The translations under genes and the position numbers were made by a program. Source: Entamoeba invadens IP1 (lineage: Eukaryota > Evosea > Mastigamoebida > Endamoebidae). Taken from it: a stretch of DNA of 64,000 bases. The notes below the pieces were generated by a model. That model saw only the letters and a list, made by a program, of their open reading frames with translations. It was not told where the DNA came from and did no database searches. The stretch covers positions 72,751 through 136,750 of the forward strand of contig NW_004440383.1 of NCBI RefSeq assembly GCF_000330505.1, written 5' to 3'. Numbering within the stretch: position 1 is the first letter of the stretch; the number at the start of each line of letters is the position of its first letter. Below, piece after piece: positions 1-12,385 of the stretch.

Positions 1-2582
1 AACTCTTTGAAGAAATATTTGACGCAGTCCAACTAACTCCAGAAAACCAAGAAAAAATGACAAAGGCGTTTGACACTATATGCGCTATACGTGCACAACA
101 ATTCACTCTCATCACAGACTTCGATCAATCAGTTGCAGTCCTTACAACATTGGTATTGGAAGTGACGTGTGTCCCCCCTCCTCCCAAACGAAAACCAAAG
201 AAAGTTCTTTCGAAAGACACCATCGGCAATCCGTTGACTGAAAAACAGAAAAAGTTATCCAAACCACATTATGAACGTCGTGCTACGACGTTCGACGTCA
301 ACAACAGAACAAAAGCTCAAATCATTCTCGACGACCAAATTCAGTCGATCAAAAAACCGGCTCTTATTCTCTTTCTTGAAACGTATCCAAAGTTCGAAGA
401 CGTCCACGCGACTTTCGCGAAGATCAAAGAACTATTGGAAGAACGGAAGAAGGTACTTGATAAGATATGTGTTCGACCAAATTATGACCACGTCCTTGCG
501 TCTTCGAAACACGGCGATATCATCTCGCTTAATGTCGAGTGTCAAGCTAATGCAATGGCAAAGAGAATATATGAGGGACTCAACCCTCAAAGTGCTCTCG
601 ACATATTTGTAGGGAAGGTTGACTCATTGAGCGACAATGGATCAGCCCCGAAACGACTTGATATCTCCACCTTTGCTCATCGAAAGAGTTCAACAAAAAT
701 GCGGATCATCGGGATGATGACGCCAATGACACACTTTCTTGAAGAACACGAAATAGAGAACGACGAGATGTTGGAAAAGATGGACGCCTACGAGAAAATT
801 GCATACGGAAGATTGATAGAAAGTGCTGCAAACATCCCTTCATTGATGGAAGATGTCACGTCCTTTGGTGCACTTGGGTTAATTCCAGAATTAACTAACA
901 CTGCAAATGAATTGAAGAGTGCATGTATTGATATTGTCAGTTTCCTTCCAATTGTGTTTACCAAGGCCGCGGAAGTAGTGTCTGGTGGTGTTGTTGGGTG
1001 TTGGAAGAAGGTGTCACAGGACATTTCACAAATATCGATGTTGGCGTTATCAAAATTGAAAGACACAGAAGTCAGTGGAATACCACAAGAGATCAACGAC
1101 ATGTACACTGCCGAGTACGCAAAACGGAAATTGCAGTCTGCTGGAACACAGGTCTTAGCAATTATTTCACACATCGTTCACCTCAGACCAAAAGATGAAG
1201 GGAAGTTATCAATACGGAAGAGTGGGTCTCCCAAATTAGGGTTAGACCGTTCTTTCCGACTTGAGACATTATTAATGTTGGAGTTGTTTTCTGTATCGAA
1301 TTCAATAGTACTGACGCTTCAAAAATACATTTCCTCTGTGCAAAACATGGGAAAGACTGAAAGGAAGTTACCAACCGACGCGAAGTATGACTCACTGACT
1401 GTTGTGAATGTGAAAGGGAAAGTAATTGCTGGTGGGATTTCTGGACTTTTGCTTGAAGGGAAGACTCGTGGGCAAGTTGAAGAGATGATATATCCTGTGT
1501 TGGGGCAATATGGGAGTAAAATCAAAGATATATTGGACGTGTTACCTGAAGGACTGTGTGAGATCATTACTAACAAAATCATTCATAACAACTTTGCTGA
1601 ATGTGACCAAGGCGAGTTGTGGAAGTTTCTCGATTTGGAGAAAAGTTCGTTGTTTGAGGGGTTGAAGGACAGATACAAAAACGCGGAGAACTCCAGAAAG
1701 AAAGAGACTGCAAAGAAAATCGCGCCAATCTACGACTTCATCATGCCGGCAGAGGACCAATTATCACCACTTTTAATGGTCGCACAAATCGACCCACTCA
1801 CAATCGCTAGACAACTCACTGCGATTTCATTTGGAGAGTATTCGAAGCTCAGAGTCAACGACTTCTTTGTGGAGAATGGAGTCATCCAAGTGATCTTACA
1901 GAGAACTTCTGAGTTATCCGAGTGGGTGTGTAACTCGGTACTTGAATTCACTGATGATGAAAGCAGAACGTACATGAAGTTACAGTTTTTGGGCATTTTG
2001 GAGGGTCTTTTGAGTCTTGGAGACTTTAACTCTGCGTATGGGATATACACTGGGTTGAGTCATAAACTGATGGATATTGTCAAAGTGCACCAACCGAAGA
2101 GCAGTGCGACTTTTGGAGCGAAGACGTCATCAGCACAATTTCTTACTGAGATCACGTCATATGGTGATAAAGAAGAGAAGGCAAGGAACGAGAAGAAGTT
2201 CAAAGCTTTTCAAAAGGTCGATAAGATCTTTTCCAATTCGAAGAATTTGAAAGCAGCGTATAAAAAGCATACAATTTGTGTTCCTTTGTTGTTTGTTCTA
2301 TCGAAGTTTTGGTCTTAAATGACACGTAGGAGTGGGGTGAAAGAAGCAATTGAATTGGCGAAGAAAACAAACCCGGCAACATTCAAGACAAAGGAAGGTG
2401 AGACGCTTGTGTGTTACGCGCAGAACAGAGAGATATATGACTTAGTGGTCGAGTATTTAAAGTACCAAAAAGAAAGCTATAATATAGCTGCCGTTGAGCC
2501 ACTAAGAGCTTATTTGACGTCGTTGCCGTACTTCGACAAGTACGTTCAGAGTAAGTTGTATGACTACAAAGAAGCTATTTAG
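1..2582 (+). CDS. RasGEF-domain protein, 5' partial
   Basis: Likely activates a Ras-family GTPase by nucleotide exchange. The reading frame is open to the window edge, so the N-terminus is missing. The C-terminal part reads as a Cdc25-type RasGEF catalytic domain: a DPLTIARQLT stretch near 1792-1821, the segment SEWVCNSVL near 1918, and GDFNSAYGIYTGL near 2020-2058. A likely REM-like segment lies upstream near 1420-1560. An in-frame TAA at 2316 would truncate the domain. A GTTTGTT...TAG intron at 2291-2329 (39 nt, a multiple of three) removes it and continues in frame to 2582. Exons are <3-2290 and 2330-2582, giving 846 visible residues. The RasGEF call is from family pattern; the N-terminal half is not recognised. 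Confidence 0.8.
2291..2329 (+). other. 39-nt intron carrying an in-frame stop
   Basis: It starts GTTTGTT and ends TAG. It holds the TAA that otherwise splits the RasGEF frame and an ATG that makes the second half look like a separate gene. Both flanking exons are in the same frame. Confidence 0.75.
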
Positions 2583-2981
2583 GAGTGTTTTTTATTTTTG
2601 AAAAGTTTTCTCAACAACATGAAAAATGGATTTGTTTTGATGTGTTTGTTGTTTGGTTTTTATCGAATTGAAAATGCCATTAATTTTGATTGTTTCTTAT
2701 TGAAAAAAAGTGAACCAAACCCTTTTTGGTGGTTTATTTGAATTTCACATTGGTATCTATCTAAAAGGAATTTTTCGATCCTTTTTAGTAGTTATACTGT
2801 GTAGTAAAAACGTTTGAAAACAAAGGAAAGATAAAATTTTGTTCAAGCTTGGCAATTCCGTTTTTTAACTTCAAGTGTGAAACCGAAGTGTGTTTGTTGG
2901 AAAGAGTAGATTTGGGGAAGATAATGCAGTCGAAAACATTTGAAGGGAATAAGTAAGACTGTAAATCTGATAAGGTATTCG
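2583..2981. other. Intergenic, AT-rich
   Basis: Spacer between the RasGEF stop and the kinase start. It holds T- and A-rich runs. I see no gene, RNA or clear repeat; it presumably includes the kinase promoter. Confidence 0.5.
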
Positions 2982-5900
2982 ATGATGTCATTCATCGTTA
3001 TTTTAAATAGCTTGTTTCTTGGACTTGCTGCAAACAATTGTAAATACGAAGAATGTAAAACGTGTAATGCAGGATTGTGCACTGCGTGCGAACCGGGGAG
3101 TTACAAAGACGATTACTTTTTTTATTGTTTCAGTTTGTTTTTTTAAAATAACATGCAATGAAATAACAAAAGAGAATGCAGAAGTGAGTGTAAGACGTGT
3201 ACAACTGAACTGTTTTGTACTAGTTGCCAAGAAGGATATTATCTGAATAAAATAACTGGATCTTCACAGATATGTTCTCCATGTCAGGAAAACTGTCTGA
3301 CATGTGAAAGTGAGAATACATGTTTAGCTTGTATGGAGGGGTATTTTAACCAAAATCAAAAATGCAAAAGTTTGTATTTTAGTTGAACAAACGATATAAA
3401 CATGGAAACGTTAACGCAAAGAGTGCATAGATGGTTGTGAGAAATGTGAAAATGGAAAAACATGTAATGTTTGTTCTAGAGGTTTTAAACTGGTTGAAGG
3501 AATCTGTATTGAATGTTCATTAGTCAAATGTACAGAAAATTGTCAAGAAGGGATGTACTATAACACGTTTTTTAACGAGTGTCATAATTGCCCATCGTAT
3601 TGTAAGGGTTGTATAAACGCTTACGAATGTTCTTCGTGTCCAGAAAATCACATTTTATTTGATTCAGTGTGCTTGAGATGTGGCGTGTTAATGGAAGGAT
3701 GTACAAAATGTTCAAATGCTTCAGTTTGTACTGCTTGTGATGTTCATTATAGATTGACCACTGATGGTAAATGTACAAGTTTGTTACTTCCAATAGAATA
3801 TCAAAAATAACAAAAAGGTTGCCCTTCAAAGTTTCTTCTAAACTCCGTCGATCAATGTAGTAACATGAATTTTCCAAGAAATTGTCAAAGTGGGTATGTG
3901 GATCCTTATGATTATTGTGAAAAATGTCCAAGTAATTGTCATACATGTACAACCTACTTACACACATGCGCATCTTGTAAAATTGGATATTACTTTACTT
4001 CAAATAATTGTCAAAAATGTTCTGAAAATTGCGACTTTTGTTCAGATTCTTCTCATTGCACGCGTTGTCGAGATGGGTTTCTTTTTCGTAATAACGTTTG
4101 TGTGAGTTGTGAGAAAGAAGTTGGTTGTTCAAAATGTTTGAATGAGTGTATACAATGTCAGAGTGGATATATTCTACAAAATGGAAAATGTGTTAAATGT
4201 AACAATTGTGTTGTATGTTCAACAGAGAAATGTTTCATTTGCGAAGATGGAAATACTCCTACCCAAAAGGGTAATTGTTCTCCATGTTCTTCTGTTTTTA
4301 ATGGGTGTTCACTTTGTTCAAAATACGAACAGAAGTGTTTTAGATGTTCCATAAATTACACCAAAATTAAGAGTGGAGATGGGTGTGCGTTGTGTTCCAT
4401 TGAGTATCCCAATTGTCATACGTGTTCTCGTTCATCAAGTGGATGCAATTTATGTGAAGAAGGTTATACATATGTTGATGGAGCTTGTGTTGTGACTTCA
4501 GTTGCTATTACATTTTGCCTCGTTGGAGATCGGTCGGTTAAAAGGTGTTTGAAGTGTGTTGAAGGATACGTTCCATCACCGGATAGTTTATCTTGTAATG
4601 TATGTCAGAGTAGTATTTCTGATTGTTACACTTGTTCACAAACAAATCATTTATGTGCTGTCTGTCAAGTGGGGTTTGGCCTAACAACAAATGGAATGTG
4701 TGAAAGTTGCTCACCAACAAACAAAAATTGTGTTACTCCTGTTGATGGGAAATGCAATAACGGTCTTTCGTTATACAACAACTACTGTTATTCATGTTTC
4801 AACAACTTCACTGATTGTGTGGAATGTGATAATGTAAAGTGGGGATGTCATAGATGCGCGGTTGGTAAGACTCTTTCAGAAAGTCGTTGCAAAGAATGTG
4901 ATCTGCCCAACTGTAGAACGTGTTCAACATCTCAATATAAATGTGATATATGTGAAGAGAGTTATTATGTAGAAAATGGTGAATGCACCAAACTTTGTGT
5001 AGATGACGACAAATGCATTCAATGCCGTGGACAAAAATGTTCAAAATGTCAGATTGGATATACTCTTGATGAGAGTTCAAAATGTGTACAATGCACTCCA
5101 ACAACATGCACATCCTTTTCAGGAGAATGTGATGTTGGGTATTTCCCATTTGATAATTATTGTTGGAGCACAAAAGAATACTTTGATGGTTGTTTGGATG
5201 CAAGTCGATACTCAACTAAGTGTTTATCATGTAAAGATGGGTATGGTCTTTCTAATGACAATAGTTGTAAAATATGCGAAGAAGGTTGTTCGTCGTGTGC
5301 TTTTGACAACTCGCTTTGTGTTCAATGTAAAGAAGGATTTGTTTATTCAAATGGAAAGTGTTACAAACAACGTTTTGAGACATGTGGCACAATGAATCAA
5401 ATAACAGGATGCGAGACGTGTCCGAATTCCAATTACACGATAAATGGAGAGTGTGAAACGTGTTCTTTCAAAGATTGTTTAACTTGTTCTCCATACGGTT
5501 GTCTTTATTGCCAAAGGGATTTGTTGTACGACCCCACTCTTTCGAAATGTGTTGAACAAACACTTCCAAGATGTGATTTGGTGGAACGTTCGCAATGTTT
5601 CCATTGTGATGATGGGTATTATGTTAATTCCAGTTTGATGTGCGACGAATGTCCAGCAAATTGTGAGACTTGTATCTATGTTGATGAACAAGTTAAGTGT
5701 ACAAGTTGCATAAAAATAACACATTATTTGAAAGATGATATTTGTGTTGAAAAGGGGAATGAATGTGTTAAATCAACTTTGTCTGGATGTTTACAATGTG
5801 CAACGGGATATTCTATTAATAACAGTACATGCTTACAATGTTCAGAAAATTGTCAGACTTGTTTAAGTACAGGTTGTGAAACCTGTCTTCCAAATTACTT

Positions 5901-8133
5901 GTTGGTAAATAATCAGTGTGTCAAAGGTGATTGTCAAGATTCTACGAACAATATTTGCTCCTTTTGTAATAATGGGTATTACAAAACTGGAAAAGAACCT
6001 ATTTGTAATAAATGTTTGGATAATTGTGAACTTTGTAATACTGGTGAAACGTGTTCCAAGTGCAGTGTAGGTTATATTCTTGTCAATAACAAACAATGTC
6101 TTAAAAAATCGCCATCAGTCCGTTTGAAGGCTGAAACAACATCGTTGAACAACAAATGTAACGTAGAAAATGAATATGGCTGTTTACGTTGCTCGGAGGG
6201 GTATTATGCTACAAATAGCGGTTGTAAACCCTGCCAACAGAATTGTTCTGTTTGTTACAATGGTGTGGAGTGTATGTCATGTCAGATGGGTTTTGTTTTG
6301 TCCAATGGAAATTGTGGATTACTCAAAGACTTGGAAGGTTGTTCTGTCCCATTTACTGATGGTACTGGCTGTGGTTTGTGTAAGTCCGGCTATGTTTTTA
6401 AAGACAAGAATTGTTTGAAATGCCACGAGTCTTGTCAAACATGTTCCAAAGATGAAAATGGGTGTTTATCCTGTTCTGATAATTACTTCATGAATGAATC
6501 CCATTGTTTACCCACAACAAGTATACCAAATTGTATTCTTTTTGGTACACATGGTTGTTCAATTTGTAATAATGGGTATTATGTTGACCTCAATGGGATG
6601 TGTTCTAAATGTAGAGATAACTGTACATTATGTGAAGCACTTAAAAAGTGTACGAATTGTGTTAATGGATTTGTTTTGTCGCATGACCTTTGTATATCTA
6701 TGACTTCTTTCCACAAGTGTATCAAAGCGGAAAATGGTGTATGTGTAGAGTGTGCGAATGGGTGGTTTATTCAGAGCGGTATGTGCCAAGAATTAAAGAA
6801 AGTATGGATTTATGTCGTTGTATCAATTGCTGTTTTGGTCTTCCTTCTAGTTGTATTGTTCCTCCTCAGTGTTATAGCCCTTATATTGTTCAAGAAAAAG
6901 AAGGATATGAACAAAACTGTCTTTTTCATGAAACGTGCCAATATGGTGTTTTTTGATTTAAATTCTGTTATTAAAGTAAACACAAAGGAAATCACATTCG
7001 ACAAGGGTTGTATCCCAGTCACAACCAGTTCGCGAGATCTTGTGTGTGTTGGCAACGGTGGTAAACGAGCAATCAAGCTCCAAATGAGTGTGGTTGAAAA
7101 CGAGAGATTTTGTTTAACAATAAATCCATCGGTTGTAGTGTTAAAACAAGGCGAGGCATGTGAATTTGAAATTTTGATAAAGCCGAATTGCACATGTAAA
7201 ATTAACTCTGAGTTGAAGTTAGTCTATGTTGACTTGAAGACGCAAAAAGAGGCAAATGCTCAGATCCACTTGAAGTGTGTCACTGAGTTATCAACTCATA
7301 TCGATCCAGAAGAGCTCAAAACAGAAATCAAATTGGGTGAGGGTTCATTTGGTATTGTGTATCTGGGTAAATTCAGAGAACAGAAAGTTGCAATAAAGAA
7401 GATGAAGTCGATGAATCAGTACCACCATGATATTGAGGAGTTCGAAAAAGAAATAGAGATGCTTGAAAAATTCAAAAGTGATTATATTGTTCACTTCTAT
7501 GGTGCAGTATTTATTCCAACAAAGATGTGTTTAGTTTCTGAATTTGCAGAACATGGTTCGTTGCGGGATTTGATGAACCGACAAAAAGAAGAAGAAATAC
7601 CACATTTACTCAAGTTAAAATTCTTATTGGATGCTTCGAAAGGTATCTTTTATTTGCACGAAAACAACATCTTACACAGAGACATTAAGCCAGACAACAT
7701 TTTAGTGATATCTAAATCCCTTGGTGAACGTATTAACACAAAACTGACTGACTTTGGAAGCTCAAGAAACATCAACTTGCTTCTGACCAACATGACCTTT
7801 ACCAAAGGAATTGGCACACCAAAATTCATGGCTCCTGAAGTGTTGAATGGTGAAAATTATCGTCAACCTGCAGACGTCTTTTCCTTTGCAGTGACGATGT
7901 ACGAGTGTTTCACTTGGACGGAGAGTTACACAAAAGACAAATTCAAGTTTTGTTGGAATGTTGTGGATTTCGTGACTAAAGGGAGTCGTCTCGAGCAGAC
8001 CACCTTGATATCAGACGAAGAATATGCTTTAATCGACAAAAGTTGGAAGCCTAATCCTCACGACCGTCTTCCCATTGTGTCCATAACAAACACGTTACAA
8101 TCTTTATATACATCTTACATTCACTACAATTAA
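2982..8133 (+). CDS. Cys-rich transmembrane receptor-like protein kinase (TMK family)
   Basis: Cell-surface receptor-like kinase typical of Entamoeba. Four exons fit (2982-3132, 3175-3369, 3431-3778, 3818-8133), giving 1669 residues. The start at 2982 gives a signal peptide (MMSFIVILNSLFLG); an upstream in-frame ATG at 2940 is possible. The ectodomain of about 1200 residues is a long series of CxxC furin-like repeats (CxxCxxGYY... type). One membrane segment lies near 6798-6890, followed by basic KKKK. A beta-rich juxtamembrane region (about 6960-7290) precedes the kinase. The kinase has GEGSFG at 7336-7353, VAIKK near 7387, HRDIKPDN from 7675, DFG at 7750-7758 and APEV near 7831, so it should be active. 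The ligand is unknown. Two introns end in GAG or AAG rather than TAG, so those junctions are less certain. Confidence 0.88.
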
Positions 8134-8223
8134 ACCCCAAAAACGCCGACTCAAAAACATTTACTATAATTAATAGTTTCTTATCATTAATTTAATTAGA
8201 AATCGACAACAGCTAAAAAGAAG

Positions 8224-9144
8224 CTAACAACACCCTCCGCTCGGAGTTCCGGTTTTGGAAAGCTTAACACTCGCACTCCCCACTTCAGGCAATTTCAACG
8301 AGTCGTATATCGTCTGGAACATCTTTTTGACATTCGTCCCGTCAAGCGCAGACACCTCCATAAAATTACAATTCTTGTCACTTGCAAATTTCTCGCCGTC
8401 GTGTGTGGTCACTGTTTTTGTCGGCTTGTCAACTTTGTTTCCAACAACCATGATAAATACGTCCGGCTCGACACTCCGCACTCGGTCGATCCAATACCCC
8501 AAATGTTGGAAAGATTCGCGGCTCATCACATCATACACCACGACAGCACCAGCAGCTTTTCGAAAATACAAGTCGATCATACTCCGAAATTTCTCTTGTC
8601 CTGCAGTGTCCTGTTGATTACTTTCCAATTGAAACCATCGTTATAAATACTATAAATACATTAAAACCGATACAAAAAGACTTTTCTTGTTCTTCCTATC
8701 AAAATAAGATTCACACAATTCCAAGACGACGTGCCTTTTCGATTCAATTCAATCGAAGCAAAACCATTTCAAATGAAATTAATTATATCTAATACTATAT
8801 AATATTATAGAATGTAGATTATATTGTTATAGATATGTTACATATCCCATTTTTAAATGTTTCTATGAAATCCATATTTGAACAATGAAGACAAACCCAT
8901 ATCGTCACTTTTTGACTTTGTCCATTGATCACAGCCATCGTCGATATAAAGTTGACACCTACCGTCTCACGCTCACTTGGATCGAATGCGTCTGTCACAT
9001 ACCGGTTGACCAAACATGTCTTCCCAACACATGAATCCCCAATTAAACAGATCTTTGTGTGAGTAATAACAACAAAGATAATGCACTGTATAAATAAAAA
9101 AGTAGTCAAACCTTTATCGCGTCATCGTCGCCGGTGGAGTTCAT
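8224..9144 (-). CDS. Rab-family small GTPase
   Basis: Vesicle-traffic GTPase. Three exons (9144-9112, 9052-8897, 8610-8224) give 191 residues. Motifs in order are GDSCVGKT (P-loop), TVGVNF (switch I), WDTAGQE (switch II, rebuilt exactly across the second intron), GNKVD and SAL. The C-terminus GGCC suits double geranylgeranylation. Exon 1 encodes only 11 residues, then a 59-nt GTTTGAC...AAG intron. The second intron is 286 nt, the longest in this window, with a GTTTGTC donor and a CAG acceptor. The subclass cannot be fixed by eye; it is Rab1/Rab8-like in the switch regions. Confidence 0.88.
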
Positions 9145-9411
9145 TTATTGTTTTCAGTTGTTTTTGTTTTGAACTTTCTGTGGGTGTCTTATTTCCAAAC
9201 TTCGATTGCTCAAGTGTTTGAATTCTTTTTTCAATTTGTATTAAACACATTTTGTTGATTTAATCGGGATATTAGTGTGTAACAAATTACTATAAAATTG
9301 TAATAAAATATTAAATATTAAATAAAAAATGATTATCAAAAATTGTAGTAAATGTATAATTGTTTTATTAAAATATATAGTTTAAAGATTTATAGTAAAC
9401 ATAAAAACACT

Positions 9412-10377
9412 TTAATTAATGAGATCGGTGATGGCATCAAAAATACTGTCCTTTCGTTCTTGAATATTTGCCGTATGTCTAGCGGTGAGGAGATAATCAG
9501 ACAAGTCGAAAAACACCGACAATAATTTCCTATCATTGACTTGGACAAAAAAGCTTCGAGTCATTTCCTGAAACACTTCGATTTCGCTTGTTGTCGAGTT
9601 CTCGACATGATCGACATACGAGTAACAGAACTGTGCAACTACATTAAGAAATTCTCTCAGTTTGCACCCGTCGATATGCGACTCTTTATATACCCTCAAA
9701 AACGTTTGTGACATCTCCGTTAAAAAACTTGATATGACGCTATGTATAGAAGCGTTGTTCATCATAAAGACATACGAGAAGAGTAAACCTATTCGATTAA
9801 AAAGTCTCTCCTTTGTTAAGTTGTTTTTGGAGTTGATAAATTTAATTGTTTCCCAAACTACATGTTCGATAATGGACAAGTCTCTATGTGGGACTTCTTC
9901 AACATGTTCCTCCACAATTGGGGTATTCAATACCTCTTCGTTTTGCATACCAATTTCAATATTTCCGTTCTCAGAAGAGTCATGAGTATATCTTGGTTGA
10001 AGAACAATAGTGAGAAGGTTCGTAGCAGGCTCGAGGTAATAGACAATTTCAAAATTGGATGTTTCTCCTTGTAAAAACCCGAGAAGAAATCGTTGAAGCA
10101 TTTCAGTGATCGAATCGTTCTCACTGATTTCCGCTTGTCGTTTTTTCGAAAGTTTAGTCTTGAAATAAAGAAGTGTTTTATTGGGGAGTTCTTGGTAGTC
10201 GACCTCAGTTTTGATGACCTTTGTTTTATTCAATAATACAACGTGTTGGTGTTTTTCTGTTGCAAACTTCTCTTTGAGGTAATGTTTCGCCTCTTTTAAA
10301 GTCTTACATGCAATTTTGTCGACGACGGCAGTCTCTTTCAATTGAACCGAGCGGACGTATAAGACGGATTCCTCCAT
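9412..10377 (-). CDS. Unrecognised 321-residue protein, possible ubiquitin-like N-terminus
   Basis: I do not recognise a family. The start at 10377 is the first ATG; the frame extends upstream only through a TTG. Residues 1-75 alternate beta-like and helical stretches (VLYVRSV, then LKEAKHYLKEKF, then VVLLNKTKVI, then KTLLYFKTK) in a pattern reminiscent of a beta-grasp ubiquitin-like fold. The rest is mostly helical with no signal peptide or membrane segment. A GAACTGTTGAAAACC stretch lies just upstream of the ATG, similar to motifs before other genes here. Function unknown. Confidence 0.65.
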   Translation of the reverse strand: MEESVLYVRSVQLKETAVVDKIACKTLKEAKHYLKEKFATEKHQHVVLLNKTKVIKTEVDYQELPNKTLLYFKTKLSKKRQAEISENDSITEMLQRFLLGFLQGETSNFEIVYYLEPATNLLTIVLQPRYTHDSSENGNIEIGMQNEEVLNTPIVEEHVEEVPHRDLSIIEHVVWETIKFINSKNNLTKERLFNRIGLLFSYVFMMNNASIHSVISSFLTEMSQTFLRVYKESHIDGCKLREFLNVVAQFCYSYVDHVENSTTSEIEVFQEMTRSFFVQVNDRKLLSVFFDLSDYLLTARHTANIQERKDSIFDAITDLIN

Positions 10378-10880
10378 TGTGGTTTTCAACAGTTCTTTTT
10401 CTTTTCCAAAACAATTAAAAACGACTTTGACTTCAATATTTCATTACCAGAACATTCTCTGGTCTATTCTTATTTTTTGACGTTTCAGCTTGTTATTTCT
10501 AAATTCTAAGTCTTAGTTTTTATTATATAATTATTACAATTTTATAATTAATGTGTGTAGTGAGTAAGATTGAGTTTAAAATGCCTTACTTCTTTAGCCC
10601 AATCAAACAGATATGACTTTCTATATGTGTATAGTATTATTTAATATATCAACTCTATTAATAATCTATTAATAATTAATTGGAAATATTAATAACTATA
10701 ACAAACTTCAAAAGTAATCATTGAAAACTTCTTGAAATACAATAATTAAATGAAACTATATTATTCTATATATGATAGTTAAAGATGGAAGAATAAAGTC
10801 CTCGATTCTTTCATATTTAAATAGATGGAAGGTGTAACTGGTTCTTAATATTAATACATTAATATTCTATAACTAAGAAT
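10378..10880. other. Intergenic, AT-rich
   Basis: Very AT-rich spacer with many TATTAATA and TATATGATAG-like strings, including an imperfect inverted TTAATATTAA pair near 10847-10870. No gene seen. The right part is the 3' flank of the next minus-strand gene. Confidence 0.45.
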
Positions 10881-12385
10881 TTAGTACCTCTCATAATTCC
10901 TATTCCAAGCCTTCAAAAATTGGTTCACTCCATTTTCACTCTCAAAGAGAATGGTAAAGATATTGTCAACCATCCCAAACGCTCGAGCCCCTTTTGGTTC
11001 GTTTAAGAGTTTGAGTAAATCAGCCATCTCCGACACTTCTTTCACCGTTATTCTTAGATGCAATGTGGTATTCTCCTTCTTCCCCTTTTCAATTTTCTCG
11101 GAGTTTAAAGAATTGTCTCTTGACCCCTTGTGCACATAACTCACCTCTCGATACCCTTCATAGTCTCTTGAATATCTGTCATCTCGCGAATCTTTTTCTC
11201 GTCGCATCTTCGAGGCTTTTGGCAATTTCGCAAGAGAAAATGAATTTCTCTCGTCTTCCCCCCACCGCCGACTTTCATTTCTCTCTCGCGACCTTGACCT
11301 GCTCCTCTGACTAGTATCTCGTTTGAGTATTTGTTTTTCGGTGTTTCTTGTTTGAGTAACGACTGGAGGAACTACTGTTAAAAACGACGGAAATTCCTCG
11401 CCATTTAAATCAATTTGTGGAGTTATTGGTATTTTCTCGATATCTGCAATATCTTCTTGTGAGAAGATAAATTTGAAGTAAGGGGTATCCACGTGCACTT
11501 TAACCTTATTATCGCACAACACATAAATATTGTTTAGAACAGTATTTTGTTTCTCAGTGAAGTAAGTGGTACACTCTTCTGTTCGACATCTTTGGAGTAT
11601 GGCAATGAACATTTCTATATATCAGTGAATAGAAGTTAATACTCTTACTATTAACAAACTCAGTTGGTCACTATTAGCAAGGTTCAAGATTGCCATTTTA
11701 AAGATATCAATAAAGTTGTGAGGAGGTGGACTACCCAATTCCGGAGTTCTTGAATTGAACGCGTACATACAGTCTTGAATACTTTCTTGATGGTTTCGAG
11801 AGTCGAGAATGTAATCCAAGACGTGAAGGGCATACATAATGAGTACTAATTTCTTACTTTCAAACCACTGTTTCAATGCAAATAGACTAAACCCTCTCAA
11901 ATACTCCACACTATATACCGCAAGTGGATTTCTTGAGCCAGTTATCTACTGGTGATCATTTGGACTTGATTTGTTTTATTGGGGTTGAATTGGTACAACA
12001 AACTTGAACAGATAGTCTGTACTGTAATGCCTGTGTTGTCACAGCACCTTTCTGTGTGAACCAAATTGCGTCGCCAATGTAAGTCACAAGGAAATTGAAT
12101 ATCATCTCAACGGATTTATTCATTGGATTGTGTGGCTCTGGGTATCTGAAGTGCGACAAACAGGCGTCAACTACTTGTTTGAGGACCTCTTCATTTTTCA
12201 TGTTAAACCCCATCACCACTGAAAGAAGCACATGCATTTTCTTTATGTCATTTGTTGTCGATGCGTTTGAATATGGCACAAACGGAAATATTCATTGAGA
12301 AAGAGTTCTGGTGATACCGCGTTAAAAACTCGTTGAGTTGCGACATGACAAAATTGGTGCTTTGCTCCATCTTTGAGGAAGACAT
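10881..12385 (-). CDS. Helical protein with RS-like segment, four exons
   Basis: Not assigned to a family. Four exons (12385-12284, 12240-12004, 11945-11660, 11614-10881) sum to 453 codons. The introns are 43, 58 and 45 nt, with GTTTGTG, GTTTGTT and GTTTGTT donors; the last two end in TAG and the first in AAG. Residues 1-230 are helical, possibly HEAT/MIF4G-like. A low-complexity segment with RSRSRSRERN (near 11310) suggests a nuclear, RNA-linked role. A last compact region of about 60 residues alternates strand and helix. The exon structure is well supported because each join keeps the frame; the role is inference. Confidence 0.68.

Noticed and set aside
2316..2321. RasGEF as a pseudogene because of an in-frame TAA
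   Set aside because: The stop lies inside a good GTTTGTT...TAG intron that is a multiple of three.
3808..3810. Stop codon breaking the TMK ectodomain
   Set aside because: Falls in a 39-nt intron beginning GTTTGTT; both sides share the frame and the Cys pattern continues.
8611..8896. Box C/D snoRNA inside the Rab intron
   Set aside because: No convincing C box (RTGATGA) with a matching D box and terminal stem could be found by eye.
9662..9985. 107-codon plus-strand frame opposite the ubiquitin-like protein gene
   Set aside because: Antisense to a longer, better-supported coding region with a proper ATG.
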